Position numbers and translations under genes: made by a program
Assembly (NCBI GenBank): GCA_902786265.1
Contig: CADACE010000016.1
Location: 27,439 to 91,438 of the forward strand
Direction: 5' to 3'
DNA: 64,000 bases
Origin: an uncultured Chloroflexota bacterium
GTDB taxonomy: Bacteria > Chloroflexota > Anaerolineae > Anaerolineales > Anaerolineaceae
Shown here: positions 45,406 to 54,304 of the stretch, one piece after another
Layout: each line of letters opens with the position of its first letter
Numbering within the stretch: the first letter of the stretch is position 1
The notes under the pieces: generated by a model
What the model was told of the DNA's origin: nothing
What the model saw: the letters and a program-made list of their open reading frames with translations, nothing else
Database searches by the model: none

Positions 45406-47244
45406 TTAAGGTTGATCTCCGATATCCGTTATTATTCCACCTGCAATTTCAATGCCATAATCGGAATCATAGGATTCGCTGATTGCCGTCAGCCTCTCGG
45501 AATCGATCATCTCCCAGCGGTTTTCTGACACATTCCAGACAGCAATGTTATCTTCTTCCTCTGCTGCCTGAACAGCGGCCGCCCAATATGTTCCTTCGCC
45601 GAATACCGCGGCGATCATATCCGTTCCCTTGATCGGCCAGGTGATAAATTCGGAATCATGCAGGGGATCATAAAATTTAACTTTAACATTTGTTTCGTCC
45701 AGAGGGTTCTCAAACACGATCATTCCCTGATGGTCTTTGAGATACTCCGGAAGAGACTTATCTCCGAGCCTCAGGTCTTCAACGGCCTGCTGCATCACCG
45801 GGGCGTATTCCGAAAGTCCCGCGATCTCCGCGCACCAGGCTGCTTTCAAGGCTGTTTCCTCGAAATCTGTTTTCGGAGTAAGCACCAGGTCAAAGGTAAA
45901 CCAGTAAGTAAACACATCCCGGGGTGACATACCGGCTTCATACATCCGCCAGGCAAGTATGGAAACCAGATTTGAGTTGTGATGAACATCGCCCAGGTCA
46001 TTCCAGCTATCCGGATGAGCCGAGGGCGGCGTATAAAACTCGTCCCAGACATACAGCGCGTGTTCATATTTATGCGCTCTGCGGAAGGATTTCAGCCAGG
46101 CGTTTTCCGAAGGACTCCACTGCCGGATATCCGCCTCCACCGCGTTCCCGATAAGGTCGCTCAAAGCTTCATCCAGCGCGCCGGTCTCATTATCATATCT
46201 GCCGACATGGTTCGTGGAAGAAACGCCATGCGTGAATTCGTGCGCGATGACCTGCAGCGACTGTCCCGCTCCGTCATCGATACTGAAACCGAAAATGTGG
46301 AAGCCATCCTGGAATTCTCCATAGCTCGCATTGCCGCGGTCTTCACCGGAAGTATCGAACTGCAGCAGGCAGGGATTCCGCTTTCCGTCCGGTCCCCACC
46401 ATCCGTTTTCGGCATAATAGTCATATACCTGAATAAATCGGTAATATGTCAATAATTCTCCGTCAGAATACAGCTCCCGGTCCAGATTGATCGGTGTCGC
46501 ATCCCCACGGTCATCCAGGTTTGCAAGTTCAGCGACATCCACGCAAAAGACCAGCCGGTCTTTATCCCCGAGATAGCGGTCACCTGTATCCGGGTCGACC
46601 AGGACCGGGATCGAAACATCCACAATTTCCCCGGAAACCGCGGTCACTGTTTTTTCATACGTATCGCTGTCCCAATCAGCAAAACGTTCTTCCCAATCCG
46701 CCGACTCACGCTGCGCATAATAGTCCCATCCGACCGATTCCGGATCTTCTTCGAGAGAACTGACAGCGCCTAAAACCTCTCCGTAACGGTCTGTGATGAT
46801 CTTCAGATAACTTTTGTAAACTAATTCTTCTTCATAGCTTTGCTGGAAGGTGTAGACAGTGATGTCTCCAAATGAATCATCACGCATGAGAACCAAATCA
46901 CTGTCATCGTTATTCAGGTAATTCAGCGCCAGAGAATAAGCGTCATCATTGTCAGAAATTACTTTTCCAAACTCATCTCCGCTCATAAAAGTCCACGCGC
47001 CATTCTCGTCTTCATGCCAGACCTTCCCTTCCGGATCAAGCCCGGACAGATAAGTTTCCCTGCCTTCATCGATATCTTCCGAAAACGGCCAGGACAGAAG
47101 GGTCTCCTCATCCGGCTGCAGATATTCCTCAAGTTCTTCGGTTTCGGTTTCATTTTCATCCGACTGCGCGGAGACCGCATAAGGCATCAGCAAAACCACC
47201 GCAAGCAGTGACAAACAAATTAACAGGCAATTTCTGAATTTCAT
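45406..47244 (-). CDS. Exported thermolysin-like M4 metallopeptidase
   Basis: 612 residues from ATG 47244 (GGGAGA upstream); 12 more open codons are unsupported. Signal peptide ends YAVSA. A FTP/PepSY-like propeptide (~80-180, with YKSYLKIITDRYGEVLGAV) precedes the catalytic domain. Zinc site VIAHEFTHGVSS (His335, Glu336, His339) and third ligand in GALDEALSDLIGN (Glu359). The fold continues with DVHHNSNLVSILAWRMYEAG, where the His stabilises the transition state. C-terminal ~100 residues are an added domain. With the subtilases it would supply broad extracellular endoproteolysis. Confidence 0.93.
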   Translation of the reverse strand: MKFRNCLLICLSLLAVVLLMPYAVSAQSDENETETEELEEYLQPDEETLLSWPFSEDIDEGRETYLSGLDPEGKVWHEDENGAWTFMSGDEFGKVISDNDDAYSLALNYLNNDDSDLVLMRDDSFGDITVYTFQQSYEEELVYKSYLKIITDRYGEVLGAVSSLEEDPESVGWDYYAQRESADWEERFADWDSDTYEKTVTAVSGEIVDVSIPVLVDPDTGDRYLGDKDRLVFCVDVAELANLDDRGDATPINLDRELYSDGELLTYYRFIQVYDYYAENGWWGPDGKRNPCLLQFDTSGEDRGNASYGEFQDGFHIFGFSIDDGAGQSLQVIAHEFTHGVSSTNHVGRYDNETGALDEALSDLIGNAVEADIRQWSPSENAWLKSFRRAHKYEHALYVWDEFYTPPSAHPDSWNDLGDVHHNSNLVSILAWRMYEAGMSPRDVFTYWFTFDLVLTPKTDFEETALKAAWCAEIAGLSEYAPVMQQAVEDLRLGDKSLPEYLKDHQGMIVFENPLDETNVKVKFYDPLHDSEFITWPIKGTDMIAAVFGEGTYWAAAVQAAEEEDNIAVWNVSENRWEMIDSERLTAISESYDSDYGIEIAGGIITDIGDQP

Positions 47245-47330
47245 AATTTTCTCCCATCGGAAAAGATATAAGCAGGTCATCCGGATCGGTTTTCACCGGA
47301 CATATTGACCGCAGCTTTTTTTCAGCTTAA

Positions 47331-47459
47331 TTACAAAACAGGTATATTCAACGGAACCATCTGCAGCGTCGGGATCACATAACCATCATGCGCAAAGGCA
47401 GCCGGGCAAAAAACGGTCAATGCTGCCGGCACAACGACAGGCAAAAACAGTTTTTTCAT
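47331..47459 (-). CDS. Small exported peptide, 42 residues
   Basis: ATG 47459 lies eight bases after a strong GGAGGAT site. The chain begins MKKLFLPVVVPAALTVFC and has a typical signal peptide ending PAAFA (residue 23), leaving a 19-residue hydrophobic product starting HDGYVIPTLQ. No homologue comes to mind. It lies between the ~960-residue paralogue and the M4 gene, all on one strand. It could be a signalling peptide, a small surface peptide, or the stump of a deleted exported protein. Its clean ribosome site argues that it is translated. Confidence 0.55.
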   Translation of the reverse strand: MKKLFLPVVVPAALTVFCPAAFAHDGYVIPTLQMVPLNIPVL

Positions 47460-47495
47460 AAATATCCTCCGTTTTTTGTTTCAGATAAAGTTATT

Positions 47496-50378
47496 TCAAT
47501 TTGGTCTTTTCTTTTCATTTATCATAAGCAGATGGATCTGTTTATCAACGATTTTCCGGAACTTCGATCCGGGCTCCTCCATGATTTCGGCAAACACTAA
47601 GGGGATCCTTGAATACACAGGCCCGAATCCATGGGTATCTCCTTCGTCATCGAAGATCCGTCCCAACCATGTATATGTCATGGAATCCCGAAGCTCCTCC
47701 CGTAATCCATCTTCAGTAGGATCCTCCATGGCTTCGTCGATCCCGCCCATGATCCTGAGCAGAATTTCGAATTTTCCGGCAGCACATTCACTCAGGTCGT
47801 CATCGAGCCACCTTTTCAGGCCGTCTATCACTTCCGGTGTCATTTGGGTAACATTTCGGAATCGTTCCTGAGATGAAAACCGTTCTTTCATCCCGCCGAA
47901 AACCTTTTCATAAAAAAGTGACTGATAGATCGAAGAAGACGTTTTCCCTGCAGCGAATGCAGCGCTCCGTGCACCTGCCTTTTCTCTCTTCCGCAGCCTG
48001 AAAGCGTAATTAAAATCATCCTGGTTAAAATTTTCTTTTTCCAGAATATAATCATGTGCGTTGACAAAGGCCTGTATTGTTCTTTCCATGACCTTGAATT
48101 TGTTGATTTCCTTTAGTTCCGCTTTGGTCATGTTTGCGCCGGACTGCTCTTTTTCTTCAAGCTCCTTCTTCCGGGCCATTTTCTTTACAGCGGCTTCCGG
48201 CGTTTTATACACCTGCAGGTATGCTTCATACTCTGTCGGGGAAAATTTTGCCGCTTTGCCGCCGGCTGTAACTTTGAAATTATCATTTCGCATGTCTCCC
48301 CGGATATTTCCCAGTTCTCCCGGGTTATTTCCCCGGCTGTTAACATTCTGATAAAGGGTATCAACCAGCTGGGCACCGTGATTCAGGATAGATATCAGAT
48401 GTACGATCGGCATGTGAAGGCGTTCGTCATTTTTGAATATTCGCTGAAGCTGGATCACTCTGGAAATATCCTCATCCAACCCTGACCTGCTTTGCCGGAG
48501 GTCATCCGCGGTAAGAACCTTCAGTTCAGATTCGGGACCGCGTGCAATGCCTTTTTTCTTACAGTTTACATCGGTTTTTCGGTCGAGTTCCAGCAGGGAA
48601 CCCCCGCTTAAACTGAGATCTGCGACAAGCATGGTTAGTTCCGGAGTTATCTGTTCCTGGCCGCCCTCTTCCAGGATATCTCTGATCACTTCTTTCACTT
48701 CTCTTGCTCCATCTTCGCATGCTTCTGCAATTGTTTCCAGAGAAAAAATCTCATCCCCATTTTTATCTTTTCGCAGTTGTCCGGTATATTTATATGAACC
48801 GATCTCCCCGGCATGTTCTCCGGAGGCACGGCGGAGATTCTCCCCGACCATCGCCGGGATCTCGGTGTATTTCTGGATCGTAAGCTGATGATCAAGTGAT
48901 TTCTGGTAGTTTAAATAATCCTTTTGGGTAACCCGCTTATTGCCGAAGTTTCCGTAAGACAGATCCTCACTTTTTCCCAGATCCATCAACGTATTTTCCA
49001 ACCCGGCCTTGGCGTTTATATGAACAGCCTTTGCACCGAACATCCCGAGGTTATGCAAAGCTGTAAATTGAACCGCATCCTGCTGGAAGATTGCCGGAGC
49101 CAGTTTGGTGATGTGCCCTACATTCTGGACCATATCCTTCACAAAGGTCGTACAGTTGCGGGTATAGAAACCGTAGCCCTTATCGGCATAGGTCTCCGAC
49201 GCTCTGAAAATGGCGTTGACCTGAGCCGGTTTGGCAGGGAACCGCCGGCTGATCGTATATTTATGGTTATAATCACTGTAAAGCTGCCCCGGTACCTCCG
49301 CGTCGCGGCTGAGCATCATCATACCGGCGGACACACTTCCAAAACCGCTTGCCGGATAAAAACCGTACTGGACTTTATAGCGTTCGTACCGGTTTGTGAT
49401 CTTACTGAAACGGCTGTATTCGATTCCCAGCATCGTATGCCCCATTTCGTTGCCATTAAAGCTTTGAGAAGAGCCTTCTTTAGGCTGGTCCACTATGACC
49501 GAAACGACCGGATCCAGTGGTTTTTCCCGCTGTCTCGGATCATTCTGATCTCCGGCAGGATCAGGTTCAGCCGCTTTTGACGCGATCGGATAGGACCAGA
49601 CCGCCGGGATTTTTCGCAGATCCACATCGATCTCATTATCGTTCTGAGACCAGTTTTTCCCAAATTCCGCACCGTCCCAGCCCGGGATCTGCTTATGGTT
49701 TCGTTTTTTCTGAAGGCTGCCTCTGTTCCACCATGATTTGATGAAATCTTTTGCGAGGATCGTCCCCGTGATCGGAAGCAGTCCGAGATTAACTACCGTT
49801 CCGAGGATCTTCCCGATAGTTGCCCCCAGCAATTGCGAGAACGTGCTCTTGAAACCGACTTCCATGTTCAGTTTGTTTTCTTTCATTCGGACCGGCTCAA
49901 AATCCAGTTCCCGGATCTTCTTCATATCCATATCGGCCTGTCCGAGTTCCCCCGGCTGCCCTTCTTCCGGATTTTCGCCATGGTCTTCCGCTTTTTCCAC
50001 AGCTTTCGGTACTTCAGCCTCAGATTTGATCTTTTCCTCATGGCCTTCGGCATCGACCAGTTCTATCTCCGGCTCCTTCCTCTTTTTACTGGTATCGATC
50101 TCACCGATGTTTGGATCCTCCGGGTTTTGGCTCTGATTGCTTTCGGGTAGATTCTCATTATTCTGATCCGATCCAATGACCAGGGACATGTTCTCATTGC
50201 CGTTCTGCAAAGGAATTTCAACAGGACCGCCGCCGAGCAGTATATCCTGCAAGGCTGCATTGCCCATGGACAGCAGATCAGGCATGGAATTGTTTAAGCT
50301 GTCAGCCTGTGCTTCTTTTTCGATCAGATCGTTCTGAGGTCCTGAACTGTTCCTTTGAGGTGAAGAGTATCTCGGCAT
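47496..50378 (-). CDS. Large paralogue B with permuted papain-like His-Cys core
   Basis: 960 residues, no signal peptide. Residues 1-~160 are Asn/Gln- then Glu-rich and look disordered. A hydrophobic stretch (~181-211, LLGATIGKILGTVVNLGLLP) may be a membrane hairpin. The core has MGHTMLGIEYSRFSK (His314), YGFYPASG and GYGFYTRNCTTFVKDMV (Cys409). His before Cys is the order in circularly permuted NlpC/P60-like enzymes (YiiX, LRAT, DUF4105), so a cysteine hydrolase or acyltransferase is likely. The C-terminal ~450 residues are mostly helical and charged. I cannot name a family. It is tandem with the paralogue at 50536; its stop is 36 bases before the small peptide gene. Confidence 0.8.
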   Translation of the reverse strand: MPRYSSPQRNSSGPQNDLIEKEAQADSLNNSMPDLLSMGNAALQDILLGGGPVEIPLQNGNENMSLVIGSDQNNENLPESNQSQNPEDPNIGEIDTSKKRKEPEIELVDAEGHEEKIKSEAEVPKAVEKAEDHGENPEEGQPGELGQADMDMKKIRELDFEPVRMKENKLNMEVGFKSTFSQLLGATIGKILGTVVNLGLLPITGTILAKDFIKSWWNRGSLQKKRNHKQIPGWDGAEFGKNWSQNDNEIDVDLRKIPAVWSYPIASKAAEPDPAGDQNDPRQREKPLDPVVSVIVDQPKEGSSQSFNGNEMGHTMLGIEYSRFSKITNRYERYKVQYGFYPASGFGSVSAGMMMLSRDAEVPGQLYSDYNHKYTISRRFPAKPAQVNAIFRASETYADKGYGFYTRNCTTFVKDMVQNVGHITKLAPAIFQQDAVQFTALHNLGMFGAKAVHINAKAGLENTLMDLGKSEDLSYGNFGNKRVTQKDYLNYQKSLDHQLTIQKYTEIPAMVGENLRRASGEHAGEIGSYKYTGQLRKDKNGDEIFSLETIAEACEDGAREVKEVIRDILEEGGQEQITPELTMLVADLSLSGGSLLELDRKTDVNCKKKGIARGPESELKVLTADDLRQSRSGLDEDISRVIQLQRIFKNDERLHMPIVHLISILNHGAQLVDTLYQNVNSRGNNPGELGNIRGDMRNDNFKVTAGGKAAKFSPTEYEAYLQVYKTPEAAVKKMARKKELEEKEQSGANMTKAELKEINKFKVMERTIQAFVNAHDYILEKENFNQDDFNYAFRLRKREKAGARSAAFAAGKTSSSIYQSLFYEKVFGGMKERFSSQERFRNVTQMTPEVIDGLKRWLDDDLSECAAGKFEILLRIMGGIDEAMEDPTEDGLREELRDSMTYTWLGRIFDDEGDTHGFGPVYSRIPLVFAEIMEEPGSKFRKIVDKQIHLLMINEKKRPN

Positions 50379-50393
50379 TTTTTATCTACCTGT

Positions 50394-50429
50394 ATTCCGA
50401 TATAGCTAAGGATTCTTTTTTGAGCCCAA
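50394..50429 (-). repeat. Conserved upstream box, copy B
   Basis: On the minus strand it reads TTGGGCT, an A-rich run, then GCTATATCGGAAT. It matches 53474-53510 upstream of the other paralogue, so the control region was duplicated with the gene. GCTATAT may be the -10. Confidence 0.6.
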
Positions 50430-50535
50430 AATCCATAAATATTTTTTACCTGATCAGACAATCGCGATTCCCGGTAAATACTGTTTTTCCGCAGATTCCG
50501 GCAAAATCCTGCTTAATAAAAGCATGCTGCCGGAT

Positions 50536-53457
50536 TCATACCCTTTTGTTCGGATTTTCCGGTCCGTTCAGCTGTTCGATATCGTGCGTCAGGACAAAAT
50601 GGATGACCTTATCTACTATTTTTCTGAATTTTGACCCATTTTTTAACATGATCTTAGCAAAGGCACCGCGAGCCGCACTGAAAGCCAGCCTGAAGTCCCC
50701 ATCGCTTTGTTTTGTATCGAAAATACGGCTGATCCATGTATACTGCATGCTATACTGCAGCTGCCGGCGCATCTCTTCCTCTGTCGGCGTCTCCATGGCT
50801 CTTTCCATGCCAGCCATCACCATCACCAGTTTTGTAAAATTTTCTCCTTCACAACACCGCGACAGATCATCATCAAGCCAGTTTTGGACGTCATCTAATA
50901 ATTTTTGGGTGTCTGTCTGCTGATCATTTTTGAATTCTGACCTCGATTTCAAACGTTCTTTCATTCCGCCAAATATCTTTTGAAAGAGAAGAGACTGGTA
51001 GATCGAGGAAGATGTTTTTCCTTCCGCAAACGCCTCGCTTTCAGCTTCATTCTGCCTTTCCTTTGCATGCAGCCTGAAAGTATAATCTATGTCCTGCTGG
51101 CTGAAAGCGTCTTTTTCCACCATATAATTATGAGCGGTTTTAAAATCCCTTATTGTTGCTTCCATTCGTTGGAATTTTTTTAATTCGCCTTGCTCCGCTT
51201 TGGTTAATTCTTCCCCGTTGTCCGCTTTATTAAATATTTCATCACTTCGGGCCTTGTTCTTTACCGCTGCTTTCGGTGTTTTATACACCTGAAGGTAAGC
51301 TTCATACTCCGTCGGGGAAAATTCCGCTTCATTATCACCTACTAAAACCGTGAAGGTTTCATGGCGCATTTCACCCCGGATATCTCCCAGTTCCCCGGGG
51401 TTATCTTTCCCTCTGCGCAAATCTCTGTACCAGCCGTCAATTAATTTATTGCCCCAATTAATGAGGGATATGAGATGCACGATCGGCAGATGAAGACGCT
51501 CGTCATTTTTAAAAATCCGCAGAAGCGTTTGCAGCCTGGCAATATCCTTGTCCAATCCTTCCCGTCCTTTTCGTAAGTCATCCGCGTCAAGAGCTTCCAT
51601 TTCGATACCGGGTCTGCGCTCAATATTATTATCCTTGCAATATTTTTTGGTTTTTTCCTCGAGATCATACAGAGAATAACCGGTGACATTGATGTACGTA
51701 ATGATCTCATGAACTTCCTTCGGGAGTTGTCCCGCGTCGGTACCCTTTAAAACTCCCACAACCAATTCTTTCAGCTTTCCTGATTCTTTATCATAGGCAT
51801 CTAAAAGCGCCGGAAGACCGATGATCACACCCGGACCGTTTGGATTTTTTTTCAAAGGGCCCGTATTCTCCCAGGAATCGATCACGCCGGCATGTTCTCC
51901 GCTGGCACGGCGGAGGTTCTCCCCGACCATTGCCGGGATCTCGGTGTATTTCTGGATCGTTATATCATGATCAAGTGATTTCTGATAATTTCGAAAATCC
52001 CGTTGGGTAGCCCGCTTTTCGCCGAAGTTCTCGTAATTCAGATCCGTCCGGTCACCCAGATTAATCAGCATATTTTCCGTGCCGGCCTTGGCGTTTAAAT
52101 GAAATGCCTTTGCGCCGAACATTCCGACGTTTTCCCTCAAGCCGAATTGAACCGCGTCCTGCTGGAAGATCGCCGGCGCCAGTTTGGTGATCTTTCCCAC
52201 GTTCTGTACCATATCCTTCACAAAGGTCGTACAGTTGCGGGAGTAATAACCATAGCCTTTATCGGCATAGGTCTCCGAGGCTCTGAATATGGCATTGACC
52301 TGTGCCGGTTTGGCACGGAACCGCCGGGCGATCGTATAATAATGATCGTCATCATTAGCAAGCTGCCCCGGCAGGACCGCGTCACGGCTGAGCATCATCA
52401 TGGTACCTGAACCTGTCACCGTACCGCCTGCCGGATAAAAGCCGTATTTGATCCTGTATCGTTCGTACCGGTTTGAGATCCTGCTGAAACGGCTGTATTC
52501 GATTCCAAGAAATGTGTGTCCCATTTCCTTGTCATAGAAGGTATCCGCGGAGCCTTCTTTCGGCTGAGCCACCATGACGGAAACGATCGGGTCCAGCGGT
52601 TTTTCCCTTTGCCTCGGATCGTTTTGATCTCCCTCAGGATTAGGCTCAGCCGCTTTTGACGCGATCGGATAGGACCAGACCGCCGGAACTTTCCGGAAAT
52701 CCACATTGACCTCATCAACATTCTGAGGCTGGTTTTTCTCGAATTTATCCCCATCCCAGCCCGGGATCTTATGGGTTCTCTTTTTCTGAAGGCTGCCCCG
52801 TTTCCACCAGGATTTAATGAAATCTTTTGCGATGATCCCCCCTGTGAACGGAAGCAATCCGAGATTAAATATCGTTCCGAGGATCTTCCCGACGGTTACC
52901 CCCAGAAGCTGCGTGAAAGTGCTCTTGAAGCCGACTTCCATGTTCAGCTTGTTTTCTTTCATTCGGACCGGTGCAAGATCCAGTTCCTTGATCGAATCCA
53001 TATCCTTTTCGGCCTGCCCGAGTTCCCCGGGCTGTCCTTCTTCCGGATTTTCGGCATGGTCTTCAGCTTTTTCCACAGCTTTCGGTACTTCAGCCTCAGA
53101 TTTGATCTCTTCCTCATGGCCTTCGGCATCGACCAGTTCTATATTCGGATTTTGCACCTGCTTTTTACTGGTATCGATCTCACCGATGTTTGGATCCTCC
53201 GGGTTTTGGCTCTGATTGCTTTCGGGAAGATTCTCATTATTCTGATCTGATCCAATGACCAGGGACATGTTCTCATTGCCATTCTGCAGGGGAATTTCAA
53301 CAGGACCGCCGCCGAGCAGCATATTCTGTATGGCTGCATTACCCATGGACAGCAGATCAGGCATGGAATTGTTTAAGCTGTCAGCCTGTGCTTCTTTTTC
53401 GATCAGATCGTTCTTTGGCCCTGAATTGTTCCTTTGAGGTGAAGAGTATCTCGGCAT
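50536..53457 (-). CDS. Large paralogue A with permuted papain-like His-Cys core
   Basis: 973 residues from ATG 53457, set by AAGGAAG upstream and by alignment with the paralogue's MPRYSSPQRN start; 26 further codons are open. Domain order is identical to the gene at 47496 and the key residues fall at the same positions: His314 (MGHTFLGIEY) and Cys409 (SRNCTTFVKD). The first ~95 codons are nearly identical at DNA level, whereas residues after ~530 diverge strongly, including a different segment at ~540-620. A hydrophobic stretch at ~182-212 is kept. It diverges from the HTH-receiver/kinase operon across 200 bases and is probably under its control. Function unknown. Confidence 0.8.
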   Translation of the reverse strand: MPRYSSPQRNNSGPKNDLIEKEAQADSLNNSMPDLLSMGNAAIQNMLLGGGPVEIPLQNGNENMSLVIGSDQNNENLPESNQSQNPEDPNIGEIDTSKKQVQNPNIELVDAEGHEEEIKSEAEVPKAVEKAEDHAENPEEGQPGELGQAEKDMDSIKELDLAPVRMKENKLNMEVGFKSTFTQLLGVTVGKILGTIFNLGLLPFTGGIIAKDFIKSWWKRGSLQKKRTHKIPGWDGDKFEKNQPQNVDEVNVDFRKVPAVWSYPIASKAAEPNPEGDQNDPRQREKPLDPIVSVMVAQPKEGSADTFYDKEMGHTFLGIEYSRFSRISNRYERYRIKYGFYPAGGTVTGSGTMMMLSRDAVLPGQLANDDDHYYTIARRFRAKPAQVNAIFRASETYADKGYGYYSRNCTTFVKDMVQNVGKITKLAPAIFQQDAVQFGLRENVGMFGAKAFHLNAKAGTENMLINLGDRTDLNYENFGEKRATQRDFRNYQKSLDHDITIQKYTEIPAMVGENLRRASGEHAGVIDSWENTGPLKKNPNGPGVIIGLPALLDAYDKESGKLKELVVGVLKGTDAGQLPKEVHEIITYINVTGYSLYDLEEKTKKYCKDNNIERRPGIEMEALDADDLRKGREGLDKDIARLQTLLRIFKNDERLHLPIVHLISLINWGNKLIDGWYRDLRRGKDNPGELGDIRGEMRHETFTVLVGDNEAEFSPTEYEAYLQVYKTPKAAVKNKARSDEIFNKADNGEELTKAEQGELKKFQRMEATIRDFKTAHNYMVEKDAFSQQDIDYTFRLHAKERQNEAESEAFAEGKTSSSIYQSLLFQKIFGGMKERLKSRSEFKNDQQTDTQKLLDDVQNWLDDDLSRCCEGENFTKLVMVMAGMERAMETPTEEEMRRQLQYSMQYTWISRIFDTKQSDGDFRLAFSAARGAFAKIMLKNGSKFRKIVDKVIHFVLTHDIEQLNGPENPNKRV

Positions 53458-53473
53458 TTCTTGATCTTCCTTT

Positions 53474-53510
53474 ATTCCGATATAGCAAAGAATCTTTTTT
53501 ATAAGCCCAA
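53474..53510 (-). repeat. Conserved upstream box, copy A
   Basis: Partner of 50394-50429. It places TTGGGC and TGCTATAT upstream of the AAGGAAG site of paralogue A, a plausible promoter. Confidence 0.6.
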
Positions 53511-53566
53511 TGTCTATAGATATAATTTTACCCAATCAGATATTCATGGTTCCTGCAAAACAGTGT

Positions 53567-53618
53567 ATTGCCACAGAACGTGGCAATCATTTGAACAAAA
53601 CCAGTGATTTGGTACAAT
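53567..53618 (+). promoter_or_regulatory. Inverted repeat and promoter of the HTH-receiver/kinase operon
   Basis: ATTGCCAC-AGAAC-GTGGCAAT (53567-53587) is a perfect 8-bp inverted repeat that ends three bases before TTGAAC (53591-53596); TACAAT follows at 53613-53618 with a 16-base spacer. The repeat is a probable operator shared with the divergent paralogue A gene. Confidence 0.65.
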
Positions 53619-53657
53619 AAATAATGGATATATGAAATTACAGAAGAAGAGACCCGC

Positions 53658-54281
53658 ATGCAGAAAACAGAAGAATTCGCCAATAAACTGAAGGAACTCC
53701 GTAACGGAAAGGGTATCTCCCAGCAGCAGCTTGCCGATATGCTGGTCGTTTCCAGGAGCGCCGTTTCCATGTGGGAACTGGGGACCCGCCTTCCGGATGT
53801 CAGTATGATCCTCCGGCTTGCGGACTGCCTCGGGGCAGACAGCAGCGAACTGCTGGATATTTTTCAGGAATCAGAGGATGAGGCCAACATTATCATCGTG
53901 GAAGACGTTCCGCTTTTGCTTCGCGGTACAATCCGCATGCTGCAGGAAGAGCTCCCGGGCGTGAGCATCACCGGCTTCGGCAATGGGAAAGAAGCGCTGC
54001 AGTTCGCGCGGAACCACAGCGTCTCCGTCGCCTTTCTGGATATTGAACTGGATGATCATATGGACGGTCTCCGGCTGGCCGGAGAGCTCACTGCCATAAA
54101 CAGCCAGACCAACATCATTTTCCTCACCAGCCACGCGGAATATCTGCAGCAGGCCGTCTATGATCACTGCAGCGGATATATTCTCAAACCGCTGAGCCGG
54201 GAGCGGATCCGTCATGAACTGAACAACCTGCGCTTCCCTGTCCGGGGATTAAACTTCAGTGACCGGCAGCCGGAGCAGTAA
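53658..54281 (+). CDS. HTH-receiver fusion response regulator
   Basis: 207 residues in unusual order: an N-terminal XRE/Cro HTH (~10-65, QQQLADMLVVSRSAVSMWELG) then a receiver domain (~75-195). Receiver residues: acidic pair in IIVEDVP, phospho-acceptor Asp in VAFLDIELDDHMDGL, conserved Thr/Ser in IIFLTSHAEY and Lys in YILKPLS. Most response regulators have the receiver first and use winged-helix or LytTR outputs. It is followed after 23 bases by a histidine kinase, its obvious partner. It probably binds the inverted repeat at 53567-53587. Confidence 0.9.
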   Translation: MQKTEEFANKLKELRNGKGISQQQLADMLVVSRSAVSMWELGTRLPDVSMILRLADCLGADSSELLDIFQESEDEANIIIVEDVPLLLRGTIRMLQEELPGVSITGFGNGKEALQFARNHSVSVAFLDIELDDHMDGLRLAGELTAINSQTNIIFLTSHAEYLQQAVYDHCSGYILKPLSRERIRHELNNLRFPVRGLNFSDRQPEQ

Positions 54282-54304
54282 TTCCACTGACTGAGAGGAA
54301 AACA

